From Pseudomonadota bacterium (GTDB lineage Bacteria; Pseudomonadota; Alphaproteobacteria; UBA8366): a stretch of 64,000 bases of DNA. The stretch lies in assembly GCA_036339585.1 (NCBI GenBank), contig JAYZAS010000004.1:185767-249766 (forward strand), read 5' to 3'. The translations under genes and the position numbers were made by a program. Every line of letters starts with the position of its first letter. Positions within the stretch are counted from its first letter, which is position 1. Below the pieces are notes generated by a model. That model did not search any database. It worked only from the letters and a program-made list of their open reading frames with translations, and was not told the DNA's origin. This document shows positions 46,272-55,323 of this stretch, piece after piece.

Positions 46272-47294
46272 CTAAAGTCCTTGCCTCACTTTTGGCATTA
46301 CATCCTTGGCAAACATTTCGATATTTTCCATGACCATACTGTGCGGCATGCCGGGCCATTGACATGATGTTATAAAATTATTGGTCCCAAGTAACTTACA
46401 ATAATCTATTATTTCTTCTGAGACTTGATCTGCATTTCCAAAGATGAAACGATTTCGTAACAAGTCATCAAATTCTAGTCCGAGTGTATCACCTTGAGGC
46501 ATTGGCTTGGACTGACCCCATGCGTGATAAGTTGAATATTTAAGACCCAAATAAGGCCTTACCGCTTCGATAGCAGCCTCGCGAGATTCTGCGATATACA
46601 CCTCACGCCTTAATGGCCATTCAGCCGGCAATGGTTTTTTATATTTTTCCAAACAACGCTTGTAGAATTCGACCTGTCTACACAACGTGTCTTTTCGATG
46701 ATGCGCGCTGATATACCAAGCATCACCAATCCGTGCTGCTCGATCTATTGCTACGTCAGCATTTGCACCAATCCAGATAGGGGGATGGGGCTTTTGCACG
46801 CAAGGCATAGAGACAGAGGCATTATCGAGCTCAAAATAGTCGCCCTTCATACTTACTCTTTCCTCAGTCCACAAACGTTGAATGGCTTTCAGATTTTGCT
46901 CGAACCTCTTAACACCCGTGCCTTTTTTTATGTTGAAAGCCTTATACTCTACATCACGATAACCGAGCGCAGCGCCAAAGACGAGATTCCCACCTGACAT
47001 TACATCCATAGTTGCAAAATACTCTGCGATTTCAAGTGGCTTATGAAGTGCTAACAAAACAATTCCCGCAATCAAACGCATATCGGGAGCCTCGGCCATT
47101 AACCTGCAGAGAAGTGGTAACTGCTGAAATTCGTAAAACGGGTCACTAGAGTAGTGATTGCCCTTTGCAAAGGAATCATAGCCTAACGCATTCAAAAACC
47201 GTACCTGCTGGAGAAGTTCCTCAAAACGTGCAGGCATATCTTCAGATCGAGTATACTGGCTTCGCGTCATGTAACCAAACTCGATCTTCCCCAT
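46272..47294 (-). CDS. LLM-class flavin/F420-dependent oxidoreductase (array copy 2)
   Basis: The 340-residue paralogue has the same landmarks: IEFGYMTRSQYTR, HKPLEIAEYFATMDVMSGGN, FGAALGYRDVEYKAF and PHPPIWIGANADVAIDRAA. It keeps the deep conservation of the barrel core but differs in several loops, for example YSSDPFYEFQQLP near residue 47 against YAGYPLQQFQLIP in copy 1. It may act on a related but different substrate. It lies 11-12 nt from both neighbours. Confidence 0.87.
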   Translation of the reverse strand: MGKIEFGYMTRSQYTRSEDMPARFEELLQQVRFLNALGYDSFAKGNHYSSDPFYEFQQLPLLCRLMAEAPDMRLIAGIVLLALHKPLEIAEYFATMDVMSGGNLVFGAALGYRDVEYKAFNIKKGTGVKRFEQNLKAIQRLWTEERVSMKGDYFELDNASVSMPCVQKPHPPIWIGANADVAIDRAARIGDAWYISAHHRKDTLCRQVEFYKRCLEKYKKPLPAEWPLRREVYIAESREAAIEAVRPYLGLKYSTYHAWGQSKPMPQGDTLGLEFDDLLRNRFIFGNADQVSEEIIDYCKLLGTNNFITSCQWPGMPHSMVMENIEMFAKDVMPKVRQGL

Positions 47295-47305
47295 CTTTAA
47301 TACCC

Positions 47306-48325
47306 CTAAGCCGCGCGAACCTTAGGCATTACTTCCTCGGCAACGAGTGAGAGTGTGTCAAGCACTTGACCCTGCGGCATGCCTACACCTTGCACACTCA
47401 TAATAATATGATTGACCCCTAGTTCTTTGTTGTATCTAACATACTCTTCCGCAACTTCATCTGGGTCACCAACTATAAACCTGTCTCTAGCGAGCTCCGC
47501 GTATTCTTGAGTTATATCGCGATCCTCTGCTGGCATCGCCTTGTCCTGGCCCCACGTTTTATATGCATCGTACATTCCTTTGATATAAGGCGCAGCCAGT
47601 TCTACCGCCTCATCATGAGTGGGAGCGCAAAACACCTCTCGTCGTATTGGAAGCTCTTTCGGAAAAGGTTTGTTATATTTTTCCAATTCTTCTCTATATA
47701 GGTCCATTTGACGGAGTAATGTTTCTACTTTCTGATGCGGGTTTAGATACCAGCAATCACCAAGCCGAGCCGCACGTCGAATTGCCACATCGGCGTTCGC
47801 CCCGATCCAGATGGGCGGATGTGGATCTTGCTGCAAAGGCACTGAAATTCGTGCCTCATCAAGTTCAAAGGTAGTCCCTTTCATAGAAACCTTTTCATCT
47901 GTCCAAAGTCTGCGTACCGCCTCAAGATTTTCCTCAAAACGAGTTACGCCGGTACCCTTTTCTACGCCGAATGCTTTGTATTCGACCTCGCGATATCCCA
48001 ATGCGCAACCAAATATCATCCGACCTCCACTCATAAGATCCATAGTTGCGAAATAATCTGCGACTTCCATAGGATTATGTAGGGCTAATAGGACAATGCC
48101 AGCATTCAGGCGTACGTTCGGTGCCTCTGACATAATGCGGCAAAGAAAGGGTATTTGTGTCATTTCCTGGTGAGGATAGGTTGAAAAGTGCGAACCCTTG
48201 GTAATACAGTCATAGCCCAATTTATCGATCAATCGAGCTTGCTCCATCAGCTCATTGAATCGCACTTTCATGTCGTCATCCCAGTCAAAAAGGCCGCGCA
48301 GCATTACACCAAATTGCATATCCAT
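47306..48325 (-). CDS. LLM-class flavin/F420-dependent oxidoreductase (array copy 3)
   Basis: The 339-residue paralogue has MQFGVMLRGLFDW, LHNPMEVADYFATMDLMSGGR, FGCALGYREVEYKAFG and PHPPIWIGANADVAIRRAA. It is closest in appearance to copy 2 in the barrel core (VEYKAFxxxKGTGV). A decayed fourth copy follows 15 nt upstream on the same strand, so the array arose by tandem duplication and divergence. Confidence 0.87.
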   Translation of the reverse strand: MDMQFGVMLRGLFDWDDDMKVRFNELMEQARLIDKLGYDCITKGSHFSTYPHQEMTQIPFLCRIMSEAPNVRLNAGIVLLALHNPMEVADYFATMDLMSGGRMIFGCALGYREVEYKAFGVEKGTGVTRFEENLEAVRRLWTDEKVSMKGTTFELDEARISVPLQQDPHPPIWIGANADVAIRRAARLGDCWYLNPHQKVETLLRQMDLYREELEKYNKPFPKELPIRREVFCAPTHDEAVELAAPYIKGMYDAYKTWGQDKAMPAEDRDITQEYAELARDRFIVGDPDEVAEEYVRYNKELGVNHIIMSVQGVGMPQGQVLDTLSLVAEEVMPKVRAA

Positions 48326-48339
48326 TTAACTTCTCCAGT

Positions 48340-48842
48340 TTATGCGTTTTTAAGGTTGGGCAAGACTTCTTCGCCTAGCATATGAAGGACCTCCAATACT
48401 GGCTCTGGGGCATTCCAGCACCCTGCACACTTGCAATAATGTGATTGACGCCCATAGTCTTATGCAAGTCCAGCAACTGTTCACAAACTTCTGCAGGCGA
48501 GCCGAGTACGAAACGATCATCTAATAATTCTCCTACCAGATAACACATCGATAGTTGCTGCCAACTCGGCATAGTCTAGCGGTTTATGTAAGGCTAACAA
48601 AACTATCCCCATGTTGAGGCGCATTTTTTTGTTTCTGCCATAACTCGAGACAGATACGGGACCATCTGAATATCTTGGAGCGGCCAGCTAGAGTAGTGCA
48701 TACCTTTCGTGATGCACGAGAAGCCTAGTTTATCAGCTAGGCGTATTTGTTCGAACATTTCCTCGAACCTCAGTTGCATATCGTCTCCATGTGGAAACTG
48801 TCCCCGTGTCATCATCAAACCTAATTGAATATCAGCCATCAT
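48340..48842 (-). pseudogene. Decayed LLM-class oxidoreductase (array copy 4)
   Basis: The first ~67 residues are intact (MADIQLGLMMTRGQFPHGDD to LSRVMAETKK). Then a run of seven A residues shifts the frame to an early stop. In the next frame the family segment MRLNMGIVLLALHKPLD is readable as far as IDVLSG. Some 500 nt are then missing; the junction leads straight to LLDDRFVLGSPAEVCEQLL near the C-terminus. A second frameshift follows GMPQSQ, after which MLGEEVLPNLKNA completes the protein in another frame. Two frameshifts and a large deletion rule out a sequencing error as the only cause. Confidence 0.9.
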
Positions 48843-48878
48843 TCTTCCGTATAAAAGTGAAGCCGCATGAAAAGTACT

Positions 48879-49904
48879 TTACATACCCTCACGCACTTTT
48901 GGGAAAACCTCTTCCGCTAATAACTGGATTGTTTCCATTGCCAAGGATTGCGGCATGCCAGGCCATTGAACACTAAAAACATGATGGTTTATTCCAGTCT
49001 CGCGACTGTATTCTATAATTTGTTCCGCCACTTCATCTGGTCCCCCAAGAAAAAAACGATCCTTAATCAAGTCATCAAAATCAACATCGAAATTATTATC
49101 CCCTTCCGGCATAACTTTGTCCTGACCCCATGCATGATAGACCTCGTATTTTTTAGCAAGGTAAGGCTTACATAGCCTGATGGCTTCCTCTCGCGAAGCT
49201 GCCACAAAACATTCCCGCCGGCCGGGAAACTCTGCAGGAAACGGCTTATCAAACTTTTCAAGTGCCCTCTTATAAACATCGATCTGATTACGAATCGTAT
49301 CAACACGATTGTGCGGGTTGACATACCAACAATCTCCTATCCGCGCCGCTCTCTCAATGGCAGGATCAGCATTGGCACCGATCCAAACTGGGGGATGCGG
49401 TCGCTGGATAGGTTTGACTGAGCAAGAAGCATCAAGTAATTCAAAAAATGTTCCCGCCATAGAAACTGCGTCCTCCGTCCAAAGTCGCTTAATGGCATCC
49501 ACATTTTCTGTTAATCTCCGCACTATCTCCTTGCGCTTTACCCCGAAAGCAGCGAGCTCGACTTCTCGGTAACCTAAAGCTGCTCCAAAAATAACACGCC
49601 CATTTGTCATGACATCTAGTGATGCTAGTTGTTCCGCAATTTCCAATGGCTTATGTAAGGCAAGAAGAATGATGCCAAAGTTATGCCGCAGGTTTTTTGT
49701 TTCCGCTGCCATACGTGAATGGAACACCATCTGATTGAAAACCTGCATGGGTGCTGACGAGTAGTGCATACCCTTTGTCAGTGAGGCGAAACCCAGCTTA
49801 TCGATCAGACGTACTTGCTCCACCATTTCATCAAAGCGTTCCCTCATATCCTGTTCTTGAGGAAACTGACCCCTAATCATTAACCCAAATTGCATATCTG
49901 ACAT
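48879..49904 (-). CDS. LLM-class flavin/F420-dependent oxidoreductase (array copy 5)
   Basis: The 341-residue paralogue has MQFGLMIRGQFPQEQDM, LHKPLEIAEQLASLDVMTNGR, FGAALGYREVELAAFG and PHPPVWIGANADPAIERAA. It is the first gene of the array in transcription order, unless the Mpo1-like gene three bases upstream is part of the unit. Its N-terminus resembles the decayed copy 4 (both have RGQFP), so copies 4 and 5 may be the most recent duplicates. Confidence 0.87.
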   Translation of the reverse strand: MSDMQFGLMIRGQFPQEQDMRERFDEMVEQVRLIDKLGFASLTKGMHYSSAPMQVFNQMVFHSRMAAETKNLRHNFGIILLALHKPLEIAEQLASLDVMTNGRVIFGAALGYREVELAAFGVKRKEIVRRLTENVDAIKRLWTEDAVSMAGTFFELLDASCSVKPIQRPHPPVWIGANADPAIERAARIGDCWYVNPHNRVDTIRNQIDVYKRALEKFDKPFPAEFPGRRECFVAASREEAIRLCKPYLAKKYEVYHAWGQDKVMPEGDNNFDVDFDDLIKDRFFLGGPDEVAEQIIEYSRETGINHHVFSVQWPGMPQSLAMETIQLLAEEVFPKVREGM

Positions 49905-49907
49905 AGT

Positions 49908-50243
49908 CTACCTTTCGTTGATGCCGTGCTTGGCAAGTTCAGCTTGAAGCCTGCCCCTTGCGGCGAGAACAAACATTTTTAGATCGGATAACGCTGCCCA
50001 AATAACGTGTGAGCCAACTAATGCTTTGTTGCCTTCGATCAATGGATGGCTCGCAACCGCAATACCATAACCCAAAAAGATTCCCAGCAGTACAAGCCAC
50101 CAAACTCCAAAAACCAATGACCCCAAAGCACAGCCTATTCCGACAACGGTTGCAACGTAGTGACAAAACCGTGTTGCTGGTTTCTGATGCGCCCGCAAAT
50201 AAATTGGCCAAAATTCTTCAAATGATTTGTACTCTTGGGACAT
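49908..50243 (-). CDS. DUF962/Mpo1-like membrane protein
   Basis: The 111-residue protein begins FEEFWPIYLRAHQKPATRFCHYVAT, with the paired histidines typical of the DUF962/Mpo1 family, and has two to three membrane helices followed by SHPLIEGNKA. Yeast Mpo1 is an Fe(II)-dependent dioxygenase that shortens 2-hydroxy fatty acids; a similar role here is inferred. It lies three bases upstream of LLM copy 5 and is probably co-transcribed. Confidence 0.8.
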   Translation of the reverse strand: MSQEYKSFEEFWPIYLRAHQKPATRFCHYVATVVGIGCALGSLVFGVWWLVLLGIFLGYGIAVASHPLIEGNKALVGSHVIWAALSDLKMFVLAARGRLQAELAKHGINER

Positions 50244-50329
50244 AAACGGCCTTCGTAAACAAAAAAGCTAATTGCGACTAAACCTGTGGGTTGCACACAC
50301 TAAAGCATGGAATGCAACATCGCAAAATA

Positions 50330-51352
50330 TTACATCGATAATTTAGGCATTACGCGACGCGCATAGCCTGCATCTAGAAGCCAGATGACCTCATCACGCA
50401 AGGATTCGATGACTGGCCTTTGTGGAATGCCGAGCTCTTTGATTGCCTTCGAGCTGTCTAATGCAGCCTCGGTGCTTGCAAGTCTAACACCGGTGACTGG
50501 CGCAGAAGGTGCTCGTCGGGTTATCCAATTAGAGATGTTTTCATCCAAAAATGCTACGCCTAAGGCCAGCCAATAAGGGATCCGACGCTTCGGCATCTCC
50601 AGACCAGTGATTTCTTCTAAAAGCTTCAAGACAGCACTCAAACGGATATTTTCGTTTCCTAGAATATAGCGCTCTCCCACCCGCCCTTTTTCAGCCGCAA
50701 GGATATGTCCTCGCGCTATATCACGAACATCATTAATGTTAAGCAGACATTCTAGGTATGCCGGGTGGCGGCCGTTCAAGAAACCCAAAAGCATACGAGT
50801 TGGTGGAGTGATCTTATAATCTCCTGGACCAATGGGCAGTGTGGGATTTACAATCACAACGGGCTGTCCATCGTGTGCAGCTTCACGGGCTGCTTGCTCC
50901 GCAAAGAATTTGGACCGGCAATATGGCCCCGGCATATCTCCCGGAACACGTTCGATAGTCTCGTCGATAACTAAGCCAGGATCCGGTTTGCGCCCTATCA
51001 AAATTGACTCTGTTGAAGTAAATATAATTTTTTCAAGATTAAACCGGGCCGCAGCTTGCAAGACAATTTCAGTGCCATGGAAATTTATCTCTGCAAAATG
51101 AGACCTGTTTGGTGCCCAGAGATTTGGGTCGCCGGCAACATGGTACAGGATATCGATGCCAACAAGTGCTCTTCTCACACAGTCTTCATCTATTATAGAA
51201 CCTTGTAGAATCTCAACTTCGTTTGCAAAATAACTGCCCGGTGCGATATCAAGCACCCGCACCCGACAACCATCCGCCAATAACTGTTCTACCAAATGGC
51301 GGCCTATAAACCCTGCTCCGCCAGTGACCAGACAAGCTTTCTGGCTTGCCAT
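50330..51352 (-). CDS. NAD-dependent epimerase/dehydratase SDR (HpnA/dihydroflavonol reductase-like)
   Basis: The 340-residue extended SDR has TGGAGFIGRHLVEQL, a YHVAGDPN segment, FTSTESIL and GPYCRSKFFAEQ with the YxxxK catalytic pair, then VVIVNPTLPIGPGD. The pattern resembles hopanoid-associated sugar epimerases and dihydroflavonol reductases. The substrate is unknown and no hopanoid genes are nearby. It lies 29 nt after the Ldh-family gene on the same strand. Confidence 0.8.
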   Translation of the reverse strand: MASQKACLVTGGAGFIGRHLVEQLLADGCRVRVLDIAPGSYFANEVEILQGSIIDEDCVRRALVGIDILYHVAGDPNLWAPNRSHFAEINFHGTEIVLQAAARFNLEKIIFTSTESILIGRKPDPGLVIDETIERVPGDMPGPYCRSKFFAEQAAREAAHDGQPVVIVNPTLPIGPGDYKITPPTRMLLGFLNGRHPAYLECLLNINDVRDIARGHILAAEKGRVGERYILGNENIRLSAVLKLLEEITGLEMPKRRIPYWLALGVAFLDENISNWITRRAPSAPVTGVRLASTEAALDSSKAIKELGIPQRPVIESLRDEVIWLLDAGYARRVMPKLSM

Positions 51353-51381
51353 GATTTATGCCCCTAAAGAAAACGGGAAAA

Positions 51382-52434
51382 TTAATCTAATCCCAATTCT
51401 TTGGCACATCCGAATTCGATTGCAAGCGCAGTCAATTTTTCCCACGTCGCATCCTCAACGAAAATTCCATCTTTCAACTTTTTCTCTGCCTTCAGGTGCT
51501 CAGGTTCTCCAGGATAATAGACACGATCGTACCCCGGCTGAGGAGGTGTAGTGTTTAAGTAGTGCGCAAATTCAGTAACTTCATTTTTGAAGGTCTCAAG
51601 ATCCCGAAACGCAGCAACGTTAAAACAGGCCATAAAGACACCGTCATTGTGACGGCCAGAGGGATCAATCCCGAAACCTAGTCCTGGCAATACTCCGGAC
51701 ATCAACTCAATCATGGCAGAAAGCGCATAACCTTTATAACCCTCAGCTCCCCCAAGCGGAAGAATAGCCCCGCCTGCTCGCTGCTTGGCAGGATCAGTGG
51801 TTGGGTTTCCATCGCTATCGATAAGCCAACCCTCAGGAACCTGTTCGCCGCGGCTCAAAGCCACTTCTAATTTGCCCGACGCCCCTGCGCTAGTTGCAAA
51901 ATCAAAAAAGAACGGCCCATCCAAATTTGACGGCATGGCTATGCAAAGCGGGTTAGTTCCAAGCCTTGTCTCACGTCCGCCAAATGGCGCTACAGCTTTA
52001 TTCGAACGACCTGAGTCCGCCGTCATAATACTGATCATGCCTTCTTTAATCGCCATCAAAGGATAATCTGTCAGCCGACCTACGTGGCTCTGTTGGTATA
52101 CAGTTGTCGCAGCTACACCGCATTTTTTGGCCTTAGCTATCGTAATTTCCATTGCGCGTTCTGATACAACGTATCCAAACCCCCAATTTCCATTTATGTG
52201 GGTGGTACCATCGGTTTCACGCTCAATCACAAATGGCGCACCCGGGACAATATGTCCGTCTTTAACACGTTGAATGTAGGTTGGAATCTTAATTATACCG
52301 TGAGAGTCATGGCCAGCTAAGTTGGAGTCAATAGAATGCCGAGCAACAATATTTGCTTCTTTTTCACTTGCTCCAGCACCTTTCAGCAAAGCTATTTCAA
52401 TCTCCAAAAGACGATCGGCTGCTTCAACAGGCAT
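51382..52434 (-). CDS. Malate/L-lactate dehydrogenase (Ldh2/YlbC-type) family oxidoreductase
   Basis: The 350-residue protein has the type 2 malate/lactate dehydrogenase pattern: LAGHDSHGIIKIPTYI with the catalytic-region His, SHVGRLTDYPLMAIKEGM, PFGGRETRLGTNPLCIAMP and EGYKGYALSAMIELM. Such NAD(P)-dependent enzymes reduce 2-oxo acids or related substrates. It starts behind GGGAGGGAA and leads the SDR gene. A tRNA-Ala gene lies upstream on the same strand. Confidence 0.9.
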   Translation of the reverse strand: MPVEAADRLLEIEIALLKGAGASEKEANIVARHSIDSNLAGHDSHGIIKIPTYIQRVKDGHIVPGAPFVIERETDGTTHINGNWGFGYVVSERAMEITIAKAKKCGVAATTVYQQSHVGRLTDYPLMAIKEGMISIMTADSGRSNKAVAPFGGRETRLGTNPLCIAMPSNLDGPFFFDFATSAGASGKLEVALSRGEQVPEGWLIDSDGNPTTDPAKQRAGGAILPLGGAEGYKGYALSAMIELMSGVLPGLGFGIDPSGRHNDGVFMACFNVAAFRDLETFKNEVTEFAHYLNTTPPQPGYDRVYYPGEPEHLKAEKKLKDGIFVEDATWEKLTALAIEFGCAKELGLD

Positions 52435-52552
52435 GGTTCCCTCCCAAAAAAATCAAACCAACAAAAACTATTCTACAGGCAAAAAAGTCAGTGAGTATCT
52501 AATCCATTTTACTCATCGACTGTCACGGCTTTTTATCTGTATCACCTGATAG

Positions 52553-52628
<76 letters not shown>

Positions 52629-52710
52629 ATTTTCACCACAACTTCCTCAGTTGCCTTGACAATGAAGTCTTACAAGAAGATAAGCATCAAAAGCAAAGAA
52701 AAGTTATGCT

Positions 52711-53037
52711 TTACGTGTCATCTTTCTTGTCGTCCCCAACGGTATCTACCACGCCCACCAGCTCTTCGTCGCCGCCAAGATCACTGGCATCTTCTAACAC
52801 TGTGTCATCATTGGTGTCATCATCCTCTAGTTCTGCGTCGTCGGTGTCTTTCGTTTTGTCGTCCAAATTAGGCTTGGAATCTGTAGGTGCAGACTTTGAC
52901 CGCTTGAGGCGCGTCAATTGTTCAGGCTCAAAACTCGACTCACATTTTGGACAAGTGATCGGCACATTATTCAGATCATAAAATGCTGCCCCGCAACTTG
53001 GACAAAAGCGTTTAATTCCCCATTCAGGTTTCGCCAC
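52711..53037 (-). CDS. TIGR02300-family zinc-ribbon protein
   Basis: The product (about 108 residues from the GTG at 53037) begins VAKPEWGIKRFCPSCG and has a second CPKC pair, giving a four-cysteine ribbon at the N-terminus. The C-terminal half is very rich in Asp and Glu. This is the alphaproteobacterial TIGR02300 family of unknown function, commonly found next to aroA. GGAGAG just upstream of the GTG supports this start over an ATG 13 codons earlier. Confidence 0.85.
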   Translation of the reverse strand: MAKPEWGIKRFCPSCGAAFYDLNNVPITCPKCESSFEPEQLTRLKRSKSAPTDSKPNLDDKTKDTDDAELEDDDTNDDTVLEDASDLGGDEELVGVVDTVGDDKKDDT

Positions 53038-53213
53038 GTCACTCTCCATTCTTTTTACAATAAAGGTGGGGGCCACTTGCCACGATCAGAGCTTGGGGGC
53101 AAGGGTAAATTTTACAGATAAAATACCCCAAAAACTATCAAGATTAGCCTATTCCATGCTAGAGACTGAATTCAAGACGCTTTTTATATTTTCTTAACTA
53201 TAACATAATAACT

Positions 53214-54551
53214 ATGAATTCTCTGATTTCTAAACCAGTCGACACCCTTAGCGGCATCTCCATAATGCCTGGAGACAAATCAATATCGCATCGTGCTGTT
53301 CTGTTTAGCGCGCTTGCTGCAGGCAAAAGCGAGATCCATGACCTTCTTGAGGGAGACGACGTAAAGCACACAGCATCTGCGATTGCAGATTTAGGCTGCC
53401 ATGTTGAGCCACAAAGTGGTGGCCGATGGATTGTTTCTGGCCGCGGTATCGACGGTTTGAGCCCTTCGAATAAAGTGCTCGATATGGGCAACTCAGGAAC
53501 CGCTGCACGTCTATTATTAGGTGTCCTTGCAGGTTACGATTTCACTACTTTTCTGACGGGCGATAAATCACTTTGCAAACGACCAATGGATAGAGTCACC
53601 GTCCCACTATCCCAGATGGGAGCAACTTTCACAACATCGGCGGGACGCCTTCCGATAGCAATCGTCGGTGCTAAAAGACTCATGCCCTTGGAATATAATC
53701 TTCCTATGGCATCAGCCCAGGTTAAATCGGCTATCTTACTCGCAGGCTTACACGCCCCTGGTGAAACAACAGTGATAGAACCGGAACCAACGCGAGACCA
53801 CACGGAGCGAATGCTTCGCCACTTTGGCGGTACATTCTCCGTGAGTCCCCATAAAAATGGGGGAAATTCAATTACGATAAAAGGCCAACCAGAGCTTGTG
53901 CCAGCAAAAATATCTATCCCGGGAGATTTCAGCTCAGCAGCTTTTCCAATCGTAGGGGCGCTGATATTGCCGGGCTCGAAAGTAAAACTGCCCAGGATCG
54001 GCGTTAATCAAGGCCGCATAGGCCTTTTGACCACGCTAAACGAAATGGGTGCGAGGATAGATTCCTCAAATAAACATGAAAACGGGCCTGAGCCAATCGC
54101 TGACTTAACCATTCGACATAGTGAACTACACGGAGTTAATGTGCCAGCTGAAAGGGCTCCTTCTATGATCGATGAATTTCCTATACTTGCGATCGCTGCT
54201 GCTTGCGCCGAAGGACCAACCACGATGCATGGGCTGAAGGAGCTGCGGGTTAAGGAAAGTGACCGTCTAACGGCAATAATTGATGGCCTAGTGGCGTCAG
54301 GCATTCAAGCAACATCAACAAAAGATACCCTTACGATCCAGGGCGTTAATGGACGTCCTCAAGGGGGAAATAGAAATGCCATAAAAACGCATTTTGATCA
54401 CCGTATCGCGATGAGCTTTTTGATATTAGGCATGTGTTCACAAAAACCAATCGTGATCGATGACGGTCGCTCCATAAATACAAGTTTTCCAAATTTCATC
54501 GAAATAATAAACCAAATAGGCGGAAATATTTCCGATTTGGAAAACCAATGA
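53214..54551 (+). CDS. aroA: 3-phosphoshikimate 1-carboxyvinyltransferase (EPSP synthase)
   Basis: The 445-residue protein shows PGDKSISHRAVLFSALAAG at the N-terminus, the MGNSGTAARLLLG loop, KRPMDRV, PEPTRDHTERML, VPGDFSSAA-like SIPGDFSSAAF, and the C-terminal LRVKESDRL. It adds phosphoenolpyruvate to shikimate 3-phosphate in aromatic amino acid synthesis. The loop has Gly where the glyphosate-tolerant CP4 type has Ala (GNAATG). Its stop overlaps the cmk start by ATGA. Confidence 0.96.
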   Translation: MNSLISKPVDTLSGISIMPGDKSISHRAVLFSALAAGKSEIHDLLEGDDVKHTASAIADLGCHVEPQSGGRWIVSGRGIDGLSPSNKVLDMGNSGTAARLLLGVLAGYDFTTFLTGDKSLCKRPMDRVTVPLSQMGATFTTSAGRLPIAIVGAKRLMPLEYNLPMASAQVKSAILLAGLHAPGETTVIEPEPTRDHTERMLRHFGGTFSVSPHKNGGNSITIKGQPELVPAKISIPGDFSSAAFPIVGALILPGSKVKLPRIGVNQGRIGLLTTLNEMGARIDSSNKHENGPEPIADLTIRHSELHGVNVPAERAPSMIDEFPILAIAAACAEGPTTMHGLKELRVKESDRLTAIIDGLVASGIQATSTKDTLTIQGVNGRPQGGNRNAIKTHFDHRIAMSFLILGMCSQKPIVIDDGRSINTSFPNFIEIINQIGGNISDLENQ

Positions 54552-55180
54552 TTATAGCAATAGATGGCCCTGCGGGCTCCGGCAAGGGCACGCTAGCGCG
54601 AGGTTTAGCTAATGCTCTCAATTACGCACATCTCGACACCGGGAAGCTATATCGATGCGTTGGGTTAGCAGTTTTATCCAGGGGTAAGGACCCCGAAGAT
54701 GTAGATGCTGCACTACAAGAAGCCAAAAACATAGACCTGCAAAATATTGATAACATTGACATTATGGGCGATGTTGCGGCCGGTGCAGCTTCCAAAGTTG
54801 CTCGTTTTCAAGAAGTGCGTGATGAGCTTCTTAAACTCCAAAAAGACTTCGCAAACAGTCCTCCGAGAGGCTGCCAAGGTGCAGTAATTGATGGCAGAGA
54901 TATTGGAACTGTGGTTTGCGCTGATGCAGATTTCAAGTTTTTCATCACGGCGTCAGCTGAGGTGCGGGCGGAACGTCGTCATAAGGAGTTGCTTGCGCGC
55001 GGCGAGCCCAGTATATATGCGCGCGTCCTGGATGATATGGTGGCACGAGACAAAAGTGACAAAACGCGATCGATTGCGCCACTCAGACCTGCCAGCGACG
55101 CAAAAGTGATTGATACATCAGAGCTCGATGCCGATACAGTATTGGCGACCGCACTGAGAACAATTAAAGCGGGTGGATAA
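54548..55180 (+). CDS. cmk: Cytidylate kinase
   Basis: The 210-residue P-loop kinase has IDGPAGSGKGTLARGLA (Walker A) at the start, LDTGKLYRCVG, VIDGRDIGTVV and an ARVLDDMVARDKSDKTR segment near the end. It phosphorylates CMP and dCMP. It overlaps aroA by four bases and precedes rpsA, a widespread bacterial order. Confidence 0.96.
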   Translation: MIIAIDGPAGSGKGTLARGLANALNYAHLDTGKLYRCVGLAVLSRGKDPEDVDAALQEAKNIDLQNIDNIDIMGDVAAGAASKVARFQEVRDELLKLQKDFANSPPRGCQGAVIDGRDIGTVVCADADFKFFITASAEVRAERRHKELLARGEPSIYARVLDDMVARDKSDKTRSIAPLRPASDAKVIDTSELDADTVLATALRTIKAGG

Positions 55181-55206
55181 ATTATCACCCAGAATGGAGA
55201 TCTTGG

Positions 55207-55241
55207 TTGGCAGTTAAGGGGTATCTTCCGTTAACTGGCAA
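55207..55241 (+). promoter_or_regulatory. Hairpin in the cmk-rpsA leader
   Basis: TTGGCAGTTAA and TTAACTGGCAA form an 11-position stem with one mismatch around a 13-nt loop, in the 143-nt region before rpsA. No T-run follows, so it is not a normal terminator. It could take part in S1 autoregulation or be a partial attenuator. Confidence 0.3.
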
Positions 55242-55323
55242 CGCTAAAAATATGTTATTAAGCGTCGGTCAAATAACCCGGCATTGAGTTATCAAAAAAA
55301 GCCAGAGAGGATTATCGGATATC

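Noticed and set aside
48603-48842. Stand-alone 79-residue LLM-like protein
   Set aside because: It is only the start of the broken fourth LLM copy, ending in a frameshift at an A-run, with the rest readable downstream.
52706-52981. Serine-rich open frame opposite the TIGR02300 gene
   Set aside because: It is the mirror image of the Asp/Glu-rich C-terminus on the other strand and has no ribosome site or recognisable features.
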